A stretch of DNA of 64,000 nt from Roseomonas aeriglobus (GTDB lineage Bacteria > Pseudomonadota > Alphaproteobacteria > Sphingomonadales > Sphingomonadaceae), in NCBI GenBank assembly GCA_016937575.1, contig JAFHKN010000004.1, forward strand, positions 52,577 through 116,576. Reading direction: 5' to 3'. A program made the position numbers and the translations under genes. Shown here piece after piece: positions 16,795 to 25,707 of the stretch. The notes beneath the pieces are model-generated. The model did no database searches, was not told the origin of the DNA, and saw only the letters and a program-made list of their open reading frames with translations. Position 1 is the stretch's first letter. Each line of letters opens with the position of its first letter.

Positions 16795-18203
16795 GCCTCC
16801 CGTCCGGTCGATGCCACGACGCCGCTCGCCGGCGTAATGCCCGCCGCGCGTTGCGGCACCTTGGACGGTTCCGGCTCACCGGCTGCGGGCGGCTTTGCCA
16901 TCATCCGGAGCAGATAATAGGTGCCGGCCCCGAAGGCGCCGAAATAGACGAGGATGAAAGCGACGAGGGACGCCGCGACGGCGGGTGCGGCCAAGGGGGA
17001 ATGGGACTCTGCGGTTCGCAGCAGGCCGTAAACGGTGAAGGGCTGTCGCCCAACCTCCGTCGTGACCCATCCTGCTATGACCGCGACGAAACCTGACGGA
17101 CCAAGCGCGACAGCGGCGCGGTGAAGCCAGTGCCAGTCATAGAGCTTGCCGCGCCAGCGGGCGAGCAGGCTCCAAAGTCCCAGCCCCAGCATGGCGAGGC
17201 CCATCGCCACCATGATCCGAAACGACCAGAAGACGATCGGCGTGGGCGGCCAGCGATCGCGCGGGAAGTCGTTGAGGCCGGGGAGGGGCGCTTTGGGATC
17301 GTGCTTGAGGATAAGCGATCCCAGATAGGGGATTTCGACCTTGCCGTGGACCACCGCATCCTTGTTGCTCGGGAGGCCGAAAAGGATGAGCGAAGCGCCG
17401 TCGGGGCTGGCCTCATAATGACCTTCCATCGCGAGAACCTTCGCCGGCTGATGCTCCAGCGTGTTGAGGCCGTGCTGATCGCCCGCGAGAATCTGGATCG
17501 GAGCGACGAGCGCCGCCATCCACATCGCCATCGAGAACATCTTGCGCGCGCCGGGATTCGCGCGGTCGCGCAGAAGGTGCCATCCCCCGACCGCACCGAC
17601 GACCATCGCCGTCGTCAGATAGGCCCCGATGACCGTGTGAACGAGGCGGTATGGAAAGCTCGCGTTGAAGATGATCGGAAGCCACGAACCTGCGGGCACG
17701 AACTGGCCCTTGGCATTGATCGCATAGCCTGCCGGCGTCTGCATCCAGCTATTCACGGAAATGATCCAGGTCGCCGAGATGAGCGTCCCGACGGCGACCA
17801 TGCAGGTCGCGAAAAAGTGCGGCCCTTTGCCCACCTTGTTGATTCCGAACAGCATGACACCGAGGAAGCCCGCCTCAAGGAAGAACGCGGTGAGAACCTC
17901 ATAGGCCATCAACGGGCCGATGACGGGGCCGGCTTTGGCCGAGAAGACCGACCAGTTCGTCCCAAACTGATAGGACATGACCACGCCCGAGACCACGCCC
18001 ATGCCGAAGGCTACGGCGAAGATCTTGAGCCAATAGCGGTAGAGGTTGGCGTAAACGCCGCTCCCCGTTTTCAGCCACAACCCTTCAAGCACCATCAGGT
18101 AGCTTGCCGTGCCGATGGAGAAGGCCGGAAAAATGAAGTGGAAGGAGACCGTGAACGCGAATTGCGCGCGCGCCAGGATTACCGGATCGAGATTCGCAAG
18201 CAC
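16791..18203 (-). CDS. cydA: Cytochrome bd-type quinol oxidase subunit I (CIO type)
   Basis: A 470-residue subunit that carries the haems and the quinol site. GTG 18203 is chosen because GGGAGA lies seven bases before it and the protein then begins at LANLDPVILARAQFAFTVSFHF, where the family starts; the open frame to 18326 would run through the operator. The Q-loop is short, and WVTTEVGRQPFTVYGLLRTAES is typical of the cyanide-insensitive group. Such oxidases work when the bc1/haem-copper branch is blocked. Its promoter region faces frmR and carries an FrmR-type palindrome. Confidence 0.93.
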   Translation of the reverse strand: MLANLDPVILARAQFAFTVSFHFIFPAFSIGTASYLMVLEGLWLKTGSGVYANLYRYWLKIFAVAFGMGVVSGVVMSYQFGTNWSVFSAKAGPVIGPLMAYEVLTAFFLEAGFLGVMLFGINKVGKGPHFFATCMVAVGTLISATWIISVNSWMQTPAGYAINAKGQFVPAGSWLPIIFNASFPYRLVHTVIGAYLTTAMVVGAVGGWHLLRDRANPGARKMFSMAMWMAALVAPIQILAGDQHGLNTLEHQPAKVLAMEGHYEASPDGASLILFGLPSNKDAVVHGKVEIPYLGSLILKHDPKAPLPGLNDFPRDRWPPTPIVFWSFRIMVAMGLAMLGLGLWSLLARWRGKLYDWHWLHRAAVALGPSGFVAVIAGWVTTEVGRQPFTVYGLLRTAESHSPLAAPAVAASLVAFILVYFGAFGAGTYYLLRMMAKPPAAGEPEPSKVPQRAAGITPASGVVASTGREA

Positions 18204-18306
18204 CAGATTTTCTCCCTGACTTTCGGCCTCCTCAACTGCGACCAGCGTTGTGGTGCTGCGGCGCGTGCTCGGCGAAAGGTGGAACAGCCTTGCGCACTTT
18301 AATACC

Positions 18307-18323
18307 ATACTCCCCACCAGTAT
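18307..18323. promoter_or_regulatory. FrmR-type operator-like palindrome (cydA)
   Basis: ATACTCCCCACCAGTAT: perfect ATACT/AGTAT half-sites around a C-rich 7-base centre. It lies 104 bases before the cydA GTG, in the divergent region shared with frmR. Confidence 0.65.
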
Positions 18324-18444
18324 CAAGGGGGCAGGGAACCATAGATCAGCTCCTGATGTTTGGAGGGGGAAAGCGGGCCGTTGCAGCTATGAATCGGCAG
18401 AGGCCGTCGACGAGCCGCGACCCTTAATTCACAAGCGGCTTGAA

Positions 18445-18464
18445 ACTCCCCCCCTGTATAGTAT
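18445..18464. promoter_or_regulatory. Imperfect FrmR-type site before frmR
   Basis: ACTCCCCCCCTGTATAGTAT: a C tract between an ACT half-site and TATAGTAT, 28 bases before the frmR ATG. The symmetry is weaker than at the other sites, but the C-tract plus TATAGTAT layout is like the known operators of the FrmR/CsoR family. It would give FrmR autoregulation. Confidence 0.5.
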
Positions 18465-18491
18465 GTAGTGGTGATCTTTCAGGAAAGCGCG

Positions 18492-18782
18492 ATGCCACAT
18501 TCACCAGAGGACAAGAAGCGGGCCATCACACGCCTTCGCCGTATCAAAGGGCAGGCGGAAGCGCTGGAAAGGGCGATCGAGGCAGGTACGGACTGCGCAC
18601 CCCTGCTCCAACAGATCGTGGCAATGCGGGGAGCGACCAACGGATTGATGGCGGAGGTGATGGAGAGCCATCTTAAAGAGACGTTCGGACCCTCAAGCAA
18701 GGCGATTGGGGGGCAGGACGGTGACTCTTACGATAATGACATGGAGGGGGTCATGAAGATATTGAGAACATATCTCAAATGA
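18492..18782 (+). CDS. frmR: Formaldehyde-sensing repressor FrmR
   Basis: A 96-residue CsoR/RcnR/FrmR-family protein. ATG 18492 is chosen because it gives the N-terminus MPHSPEDKK, matching FrmR; an upstream ATG at 18468 adds eight unrelated residues. Pro2 and Cys35, the pair that formaldehyde bridges in characterised FrmR, are both present, as is His60. These proteins are all-alpha tetramers that leave DNA when modified. It is divergent from cydA and upstream of the LysR-fdhA-frmA block, and it probably controls the palindromes before cydA, frmA and the DksA-like gene. Confidence 0.93.
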   Translation: MPHSPEDKKRAITRLRRIKGQAEALERAIEAGTDCAPLLQQIVAMRGATNGLMAEVMESHLKETFGPSSKAIGGQDGDSYDNDMEGVMKILRTYLK

Positions 18783-19108
18783 GCGCGGCCAAGATCATCC
18801 CGTATAGGTAATTATCTGGATATCTGATGCGTATGTATCGGTAATGTGGTGGTAATAATGAAGATACGACCAATCTTCGCTTGGTACGATTTGTGGGTTG
18901 GCGTTTTCATAGATCGTCCGAAGAGGCGGATATATATTTTTCCGGTTCCGTGTCTTGGATTGATGATTCAGCTTCAACACGCCGCCGCATCCTGACCGAT
19001 CTATCTTCCAAGGGTCTCAGTGCAGGATTGCCGCCGCCATGCCCGAGCGAGTCGAGCGCAATTGCGAATTGTCGCTGCGCCGGATGCCGCAGGCAGATGG
19101 GATAGCAT
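18783..19108. other. AT-rich intergenic stretch
   Basis: These 326 bases are clearly richer in A and T than the surroundings (for example around 18805-18960). A 61-codon minus-strand frame here (18795-18980) has no ribosome site and an odd composition and is not called. The region should hold the frmR 3' end and the LysR promoter. No hairpin with a T tract was found. Confidence 0.4.
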
Positions 19109-20029
19109 ATGATCGTCAAGAATTTCGAATATCTCATAGCGCTCGATCGCGAGGGTCACTTCGGGCGGGCCGCCAAGAGCTGCAACGTGTCGCAGCCGAC
19201 GCTTTCGGCGGGGATCAAGCAGCTAGAGGAAGATCTGGGCGTCGAGATCGTGCGGCATGGCCGGCGATATGACGGTCTCACATTGGAAGGCGGGACAGTG
19301 CTCGCCTGGGCCAAGAAGATCGAACGGGACTGTGACGGGCTGGAGAGTGACCTGTCGGCCCTCAAGCGAGGGCTGGAGGGCCTGTTCCGCTTGGGCATGG
19401 TATCAGGCACTTCGGCTGTCGGCGCGATCGTCAGCGCCGCTCTTGCGGATCAAATCCCCTTGCTGGGGCAAACCGTGACGGCGAGTGGCACTGCTTCGCT
19501 GTTGAGATCCTTGCTGGATCACGAAATGGACATGGCGCTGACCTATCTCGGCGAGGTTCCGAAGGACGAGTTCGAGACCCATCATCTCTACCGGGAACAT
19601 ACGACCCTGTTCCAGATGAGCAAAGAGCCGCAGCCCAAGCGAGTCGCGTGGGATCATGTCGTGAGCCTGCCGCTTTGCATTCTGGCAGGCGCGCTCCCCA
19701 GCGAGGCACAGTTGCAGCTCGCGCACTGCTCGGCCGCGACGATCAACACGGACACGATCGACATTCTGGCGGCGCATCTGGCCACAGGGCGTTACGCGGC
19801 AGTCTTGCCCCAATCGCTTGCGACCCGCCTCGCCCACATTCCAAACCTTCAGGCTTCAGCACTGACGGGTGCGGGCGCGCACGCAGATGTTGGATTCGTC
19901 AGCGTCAAGGGGGAGGCAAAGTCGCCGCCCTCGGCAGCCCTTCTTGAGCTGGTCCACACTCCCAAAGTCGTGTCTCCTTTGCAGGAAATCCTTGCATTGC
20001 ATCGCCAATTTCAGCCTCGAAAGGGCTGA
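19109..20029 (+). CDS. LysR-family transcriptional regulator
   Basis: A 306-residue LysR-type regulator. Residues 3-62 are the winged helix-turn-helix (FEYLIALDREGHFGRAAKSC, then VSQPTLSAGIKQLEEDLG), and the remainder is the two-lobed effector domain. The effector domain is not OxyR-like: the Cys pair of the OxyR peroxide switch was not found in place. LysR regulators of this type often stand next to formate or formaldehyde dehydrogenase genes. A strong palindrome just past its stop (20060-20087) lies between it and fdhA and is its likely target. Confidence 0.82.
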   Translation: MIVKNFEYLIALDREGHFGRAAKSCNVSQPTLSAGIKQLEEDLGVEIVRHGRRYDGLTLEGGTVLAWAKKIERDCDGLESDLSALKRGLEGLFRLGMVSGTSAVGAIVSAALADQIPLLGQTVTASGTASLLRSLLDHEMDMALTYLGEVPKDEFETHHLYREHTTLFQMSKEPQPKRVAWDHVVSLPLCILAGALPSEAQLQLAHCSAATINTDTIDILAAHLATGRYAAVLPQSLATRLAHIPNLQASALTGAGAHADVGFVSVKGEAKSPPSAALLELVHTPKVVSPLQEILALHRQFQPRKG

Positions 20030-20059
20030 ACCGGCAATGTTGCGGTGCGAAAAACGCTC

Positions 20060-20087
20060 ATAGGAATTTCCTATCTCAAGATAGAAA
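20060..20087. promoter_or_regulatory. Compound palindrome upstream of fdhA
   Basis: Two interlocked palindromes: ATAGGAATTTCCTAT (7-1-7, 20060-20074) and TTTCCTATCTCAAGATAGAAA (20067-20087). Together they give the spacing ATAG-N7-CTAT-N6-ATAG, close to the repeat layout bound by OxyR-type LysR tetramers. It lies 174 bases before fdhA and 31 bases after the LysR stop. Confidence 0.5.
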
Positions 20088-20260
20088 CTTCGAGTTTGCT
20101 GTCACATGCAGCCAAAGCCATTCTGCATGGACGATAATGAAGAGGTCTGGATCGCCAAAGGCGTATTGTGTTGATTTAATTCAGCGCAGCTCCTTTGGCG
20201 CGTCCGGTAGAAACTTCAACATTATTGAGGGGTGGCGGACGAGAGCTAGGAGATAATTCG

Positions 20261-21472
20261 ATGGCTACCGGAAACAGGATCGTCACATTCGAGAAGCCGA
20301 TGGAGATGAAGGTCAACACCTTCAAATTCCCGGAGCTGATTACGCCGCAGGGCAAGAAAGCCCCCCACGGCGCCATTCTCAAGATCGTCACCACCAACAT
20401 CTGCGGCAGCGACCTTCACATCTACCGCGGTTCGTTCGAAGTCCCCAAGGGGATGACGATGGGCCACGAGATGACCGGCGAGGTGATCGAGGTCGGCTCC
20501 GACGTCGAATATATCAAGGTCGGCGATATCGTGTCCGTTCCCTTCAACGTCGGCTGCGGACGCTGCTACAACTGCAAGCACATGCGCTCGGACGTGTGCG
20601 AGCACACCAACCCCGAAGTCGATTGCGGCGCCTACGGCTTCAACCTGGGCGGATGGACCGGCGGTCAGGGGGATTACCTGTTCGTGCCCTATGCAGACTT
20701 CAATCTGCTGGCCTTCCCCGACAAGGACGCGGCCATGGCGAAGATCCGTGATCTGACGCTGCTTTCGGACGTGCTGCCGACCGCGTTCCACGGGTTCGCC
20801 GCGCCCGACTGGCCGGCGCAGCCTGCGTATATCGTCGGCGAGAACGTGCTGATCTTCGGCGCGGGGCCTGTCGGTCGCGCGGGCGCAGCCTGCGCGAAGC
20901 TCCTCGGTGCCGGCGCCATCATCGTCGCCGACTTCATTCAGGAGCGGCTCGATCTGCTCAAGCCGCACGGCGTCGAGACCATCAACCTGTCGGACGGCAT
21001 TCCGATCGAGGATCATCTGGAACGGATCACCGGCAAGCGCGAGGCCGATCGCGTCATCGACTATGTGGGCCTCGACTGTCGCGGGTTCGGGGCGGAGTCC
21101 GACCAGATCGTCGAGAACGCCGTCACCAACGCGCTGCTGAAATATGTCCGCTTCGGTGGGATGACCAGCACGGTCGGCGTTTACTGCCCCAATCCGATCT
21201 CCAAGAATAGGGACAACAAGAAGGGCAGCATGGAAGTCGATTGGGCCAGTGGCTGGATCAAGTCGCCGCGGATGTCGGCAGGCCAGTCGCCGACGGCGAA
21301 TTACAACCACGCCCTCATGCGGGCGATCCTGAACGATCGGATGCCCTATCTGACCCCGATGATGAACACGAAGATCATCAAGCTGGAGGATGCGCCGGCG
21401 GCCTACAAGGAGTTCGATGACGGATCGGCGTTCAAGTACGTCATCGATCCGCACGGCTCCGTAGCGGCCTGA
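20261..21472 (+). CDS. fdhA: Glutathione-independent formaldehyde dehydrogenase
   Basis: A 403-residue zinc-dependent dehydrogenase of the Pseudomonas putida FdhA type, which oxidises free formaldehyde to formate with tightly bound NAD. ATG 20261 follows AGGAG (20248-20252). Catalytic zinc ligands are Cys48 in TTNICGSDLH and His69 in MGHEMTGEV; the structural-zinc lobe is CGRCYNCKHMRSDVC. The coenzyme fold carries GAGPVGRAGAA. The family-specific run PYADFNLLAFPDKD and the late SAGQSPTANYNHALM agree. The gene has its own regulator upstream and a perfect palindrome downstream, so it may be a separate transcript from frmA. Confidence 0.93.
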   Translation: MATGNRIVTFEKPMEMKVNTFKFPELITPQGKKAPHGAILKIVTTNICGSDLHIYRGSFEVPKGMTMGHEMTGEVIEVGSDVEYIKVGDIVSVPFNVGCGRCYNCKHMRSDVCEHTNPEVDCGAYGFNLGGWTGGQGDYLFVPYADFNLLAFPDKDAAMAKIRDLTLLSDVLPTAFHGFAAPDWPAQPAYIVGENVLIFGAGPVGRAGAACAKLLGAGAIIVADFIQERLDLLKPHGVETINLSDGIPIEDHLERITGKREADRVIDYVGLDCRGFGAESDQIVENAVTNALLKYVRFGGMTSTVGVYCPNPISKNRDNKKGSMEVDWASGWIKSPRMSAGQSPTANYNHALMRAILNDRMPYLTPMMNTKIIKLEDAPAAYKEFDDGSAFKYVIDPHGSVAA

Positions 21473-21487
21473 TCTTCTTCTAACCCG

Positions 21488-21519
21488 GAATATCCCCCGG
21501 TCATGACCGGGGGATATTC
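21488..21519. terminator. Perfect 16-bp palindrome after fdhA
   Basis: A 32-base perfect inverted repeat begins 16 bases after the fdhA stop, with arms GAATATCCCCCGGTCA and its complement. There is no T tract, so it is a stem that would slow polymerase or protect the 3' end rather than a textbook terminator. The rest of 21473-21813 holds only the operators and the frmA leader. Confidence 0.6.
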
Positions 21520-21700
21520 TGAGTCGTAGGGGGCGGACTGCTTTCCGCACGAACACCCCCTTCCGGCTTGTCGATCTAACTCCCCCCCGGATCGGCAAGC
21601 CGCCCCTTTCCGGAAACGCAGCATCAACGATCGCGCTGCGCTTTCCCAAGCCATGACGTCCTGTCAGGCGCCTCCATCCCTCAGTCGATATCCCTCTTGC

Positions 21701-22923
<1,223 letters not shown>

Positions 22924-22975
22924 TCCGACAGATTACGCCGTTTAGTTTCAAACACTAACCTCAAGGAAGAATATC

Positions 22976-23374
22976 ATGGCTGACCCCGTTATCTCCGGCA
23001 ACGGCGTGTTCTCGCACGTCTTCATCGGCGCTGCCGACGTCGAGCAGTCGTCGGCGTTCTATGACGCCGCTCTGGGCGCCCTGGGCGTCAAGAACCTCGG
23101 CCCCTTCGGCAATGGCTGGGTGCTGTACGGTCGCGACAAGCCCGCCTTCATCATTGCCCGTCCCGGCAATGGCGAAGCGCCCTCCAGCAACGGCGTGACG
23201 GTTGGCTTTGCCGCCGCGACGCCCGCCGAAGTGGACGCTTTCCACGCGGCCGGCCTCGCGGCCGGTGGCACCGACGAGGGCCAGCCCGGCCCGCGTGGCC
23301 ATCTGCCGGGTGCCTATGCGGCCTATCTGCGTGATCCGGCGGGCAACAAGGTCTGCTCGTACACCTTCATCTGA
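22976..23374 (+). CDS. VOC/glyoxalase-fold protein
   Basis: A 132-residue single-domain VOC protein with paired beta-alpha-beta-beta-beta units: FSHVFIGAADVEQSSAFYDA at the start and YLRDPAGNKVCSYTF at the end, where Asp/Glu/His residues usually bind metal. The member is not a classic glyoxalase I. Small VOC proteins are often placed between frmA and frmB in sphingomonads. It may handle a thiol adduct of formaldehyde or of another aldehyde; no substrate can be read from the sequence. Confidence 0.8.
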   Translation: MADPVISGNGVFSHVFIGAADVEQSSAFYDAALGALGVKNLGPFGNGWVLYGRDKPAFIIARPGNGEAPSSNGVTVGFAAATPAEVDAFHAAGLAAGGTDEGQPGPRGHLPGAYAAYLRDPAGNKVCSYTFI

Positions 23375-23419
23375 AGCCGGAAGGTGAGGGCGATACCCGC
23401 AACCCTATGACTGGCTGTC

Positions 23420-23443
23420 GCCGGCGCTGAAACAGGCGCCGGC
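23420..23443. other. Stem-loop between VOC gene and frmB
   Basis: GCCGGCGC and GCGCCGGC form a perfect 8-bp stem with an 8-base loop in the 147-base gap. There is no T tract. It could be a processing or stabilising hairpin in the operon mRNA. Confidence 0.4.
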
Positions 23444-23521
23444 GCTTCCCCCCGCACAACAGCCAGCAAAAGGGCTCCTATCGCCACACCGTCCACCAAC
23501 CGTCGAAGCAAGGAAACAAAA

Positions 23522-24352
23522 ATGGAACGTGTCGAACATCACGCCAGCTTCGGCGGTTGGCAGGACGTCTATCAGCATGACTCGATCAGCCTCGGTTGTC
23601 CGATGAAGGTCGGCGTCTATCTGCCTCCCCAGGTGAAGGACGGTCGCGTGCCGGTGCTGTATTGGCTGTCCGGCCTGACCTGCACCGAGCAGAATTTCAT
23701 CACCAAGGCTGTCGCGCAGCGTTTCGCGGCCGAGCACGGGATCATCCTCGTCGTGCCGGACACCAGCCCGCGAGGCGAAGGCGTGGCCGACGATCCCGGC
23801 TATGATCTGGGGCAGGGCGCCGGCTTCTACGTCAACGCGACGCAGGAACCTTGGGCCGCACACTACCGCATGTACGATTATGTCGTCGAGGAATTGCCGG
23901 CGCTGATCGAAGCCACATTCCCGGCCGATGATCGCCGGGCTATCGCGGGCCATTCCATGGGCGGGCATGGCGCCCTTGTTGCCGCCCTGCGCAACCCCGG
24001 ACGCTATCGCAGCGTATCGGCCTTCTCGCCGATCGTAGCGCCGAGCCAGGTGCCTTGGGGCGAGCGTGCCTTCACGGCCTATCTGGGTGACGATCGCGAG
24101 GCGTGGAAGCAATATGACGCCATCGAACTTATCAAGGCCGCCCGCGAGCGTCTGCCGTTGCTCGTCCATCAGGGTCTGGATGACGAGTTTGTCGAGCGCG
24201 AGCTGCGCCCCGACTTGCTGGAGGCGGCGTGCAAGGCTGCCGAGCACCCGCTGACGCTCCATCGGCTGCCTGGATACGACCACAGCTATTATTTCATCGC
24301 GAGTTTCATCGGCGAACATATCGCCCACCATGCCGCGGCGTTGTCCCAATGA
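23522..24352 (+). CDS. frmB: S-formylglutathione hydrolase
   Basis: A 276-residue esterase-D-type alpha/beta hydrolase that splits S-formylglutathione to formate and glutathione, the second step after FrmA. Nucleophile Ser145 lies in AGHSMGGHGAL; the Asp is in GLDDEF and the His in PGYDHSYYF. The oxyanion region WLSGLTCTEQNF is typical. The next gene starts in its stop (ATGA). Confidence 0.94.
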   Translation: MERVEHHASFGGWQDVYQHDSISLGCPMKVGVYLPPQVKDGRVPVLYWLSGLTCTEQNFITKAVAQRFAAEHGIILVVPDTSPRGEGVADDPGYDLGQGAGFYVNATQEPWAAHYRMYDYVVEELPALIEATFPADDRRAIAGHSMGGHGALVAALRNPGRYRSVSAFSPIVAPSQVPWGERAFTAYLGDDREAWKQYDAIELIKAARERLPLLVHQGLDDEFVERELRPDLLEAACKAAEHPLTLHRLPGYDHSYYFIASFIGEHIAHHAAALSQ

Positions 24353-25707
24353 CCGGGCCGTCACCTTCAACCATGCGCGAAATCGCGCCCAGCCATGAGC
24401 CGGCTCACGGCCGCCATCGCGTGGTGGTCGTGGGGGCGGGCTTCGGCGGCCTTGAAACCGTGCAGCGGCTCGCCGGGAGCGGCGTGGACATCACGCTCGT
24501 CGATCGCCGCAACCACCATCTCTTTCAGCCGCTGCTCTATCAGGTGGCGGGCGCCTCGCTGTCGCCATCGGAGATCGCATGGCCGATCCGTTCGCTCTTC
24601 GCCAAGCGGAAGGACGTGCGGACCCTGCTCGGCGAGGTTGAAGGTGTCGATACAGGCGGTCGGCGCGTCATTCTGGAGGACGGCTCGACGGTTGCCTATG
24701 ACACGCTCGTCATCGCGACGGGCGCGCGGCACTCCTATTTCGGCCACGATCAATGGGAACCGTTTGCTCCCGGCCTGAAATCGCTGGAGGATGCAACCAC
24801 CATTCGCCGGCGCCTTCTGGTCGCCTTCGAGGAAGCCGAGCGTGAGACGGACCCCGCGCGCCGTGCCGCTTTGCAGACCTTCGTCATCATCGGTGGTGGC
24901 CCGACCGGCGTGGAGCTGGCCGGCACGATCGCGGAGCTTGCCCGCCTGACGCTGGTGCGGGATTTCCGGTCGATCGACCCGCGTGCGACCCGCGTCGTGC
25001 TGATCGAAGCCGGGCAACGGCTCTTGCAGGCTTTCCCGGAAGACCTCTCCGCCTATACCCGGCAGGCGCTCGAAAAGCTCGGCGTCGAAATCAAGCTCGG
25101 CACGCCGGTCACGGAATGCTCCGCCGATGGCGTCGTCGTGGATGGGAAGCAGATTCCCGCCGAAACGATCCTGTGGGCAGCAGGCGTCCAGGCATCGCCC
25201 GCCGCGCATTGGCTGAACGCTGAAGCCGATCGCGCTGGCCGCGTGATTGTCGGACCGGACCTGACGGTGCCGGGTCATCGCGACATTTTCGTGATCGGCG
25301 ACACCGCGGCCTCGAACGGGTTCGATGGCAAGCCTGTCCCCGGTCTTGCGCCGGCTGCGAAGCAGGCGGGTCAATATGTCGCCCGGCTTATCCGCCAGCG
25401 CCTGAAGGGGCAGAACGAGGTCGCGCCCTTCCATTACCGGCATCAGGGCAATTTGGCGACTATAGGCCGCAGCCTTGCCGTCGTCGACATGGGTCGGTTT
25501 AAGTTGCGCGGGGCCCTGGCGTGGTGGATGTGGAAGCTCATCCACATTTATTTCCTGATCGGGGCGCAGAACCGGCTTAGTGTGGCACTAAGCTGGCTGT
25601 GGACCCATGGCATAGGATATCGTGGCTCTCGGCTGATTACTTATGGCGATCTAGATCATCGCGACGTGGGGGAGAAGGATGACAAGGGGGGAAAGCCGAT
25701 TGAGTGA
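24349..25707 (+). CDS. ndh: Type II NADH dehydrogenase (NDH-2)
   Basis: A 452-residue membrane-bound flavoprotein that passes electrons from NADH to quinone without pumping protons. ATG 24349 overlaps the frmB stop. The FAD site is VVVVGAGFGGLETVQRL and the NADH site FVIIGGGPTGVELAGTIAE; LWAAGVQASP and DIFVIGDTAA complete the fold. The amphipathic C-terminus (WWMWKLIHIYFLIGAQNRL) is the membrane anchor of the family. Its place after frmA/frmB suggests it re-oxidises the NADH they make and feeds quinol to the cytochrome bd encoded nearby. Confidence 0.9.
   Translation: MTGPSPSTMREIAPSHEPAHGRHRVVVVGAGFGGLETVQRLAGSGVDITLVDRRNHHLFQPLLYQVAGASLSPSEIAWPIRSLFAKRKDVRTLLGEVEGVDTGGRRVILEDGSTVAYDTLVIATGARHSYFGHDQWEPFAPGLKSLEDATTIRRRLLVAFEEAERETDPARRAALQTFVIIGGGPTGVELAGTIAELARLTLVRDFRSIDPRATRVVLIEAGQRLLQAFPEDLSAYTRQALEKLGVEIKLGTPVTECSADGVVVDGKQIPAETILWAAGVQASPAAHWLNAEADRAGRVIVGPDLTVPGHRDIFVIGDTAASNGFDGKPVPGLAPAAKQAGQYVARLIRQRLKGQNEVAPFHYRHQGNLATIGRSLAVVDMGRFKLRGALAWWMWKLIHIYFLIGAQNRLSVALSWLWTHGIGYRGSRLITYGDLDHRDVGEKDDKGGKPIE

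Noticed and set aside
18795..18980. 61-codon minus-strand frame in the AT-rich gap after frmR
   Set aside because: No ribosome site, low-complexity residues, and the AT-rich DNA makes chance frames look unusual.
19109..20029. Calling the LysR regulator OxyR
   Set aside because: The upstream palindrome has OxyR-like spacing, but the effector domain does not show the OxyR cysteine switch.
20246..21649. 467-codon minus-strand open frame across fdhA
   Set aside because: It mirrors fdhA codon by codon in a GC-rich gene; it has no family match and no ribosome site.
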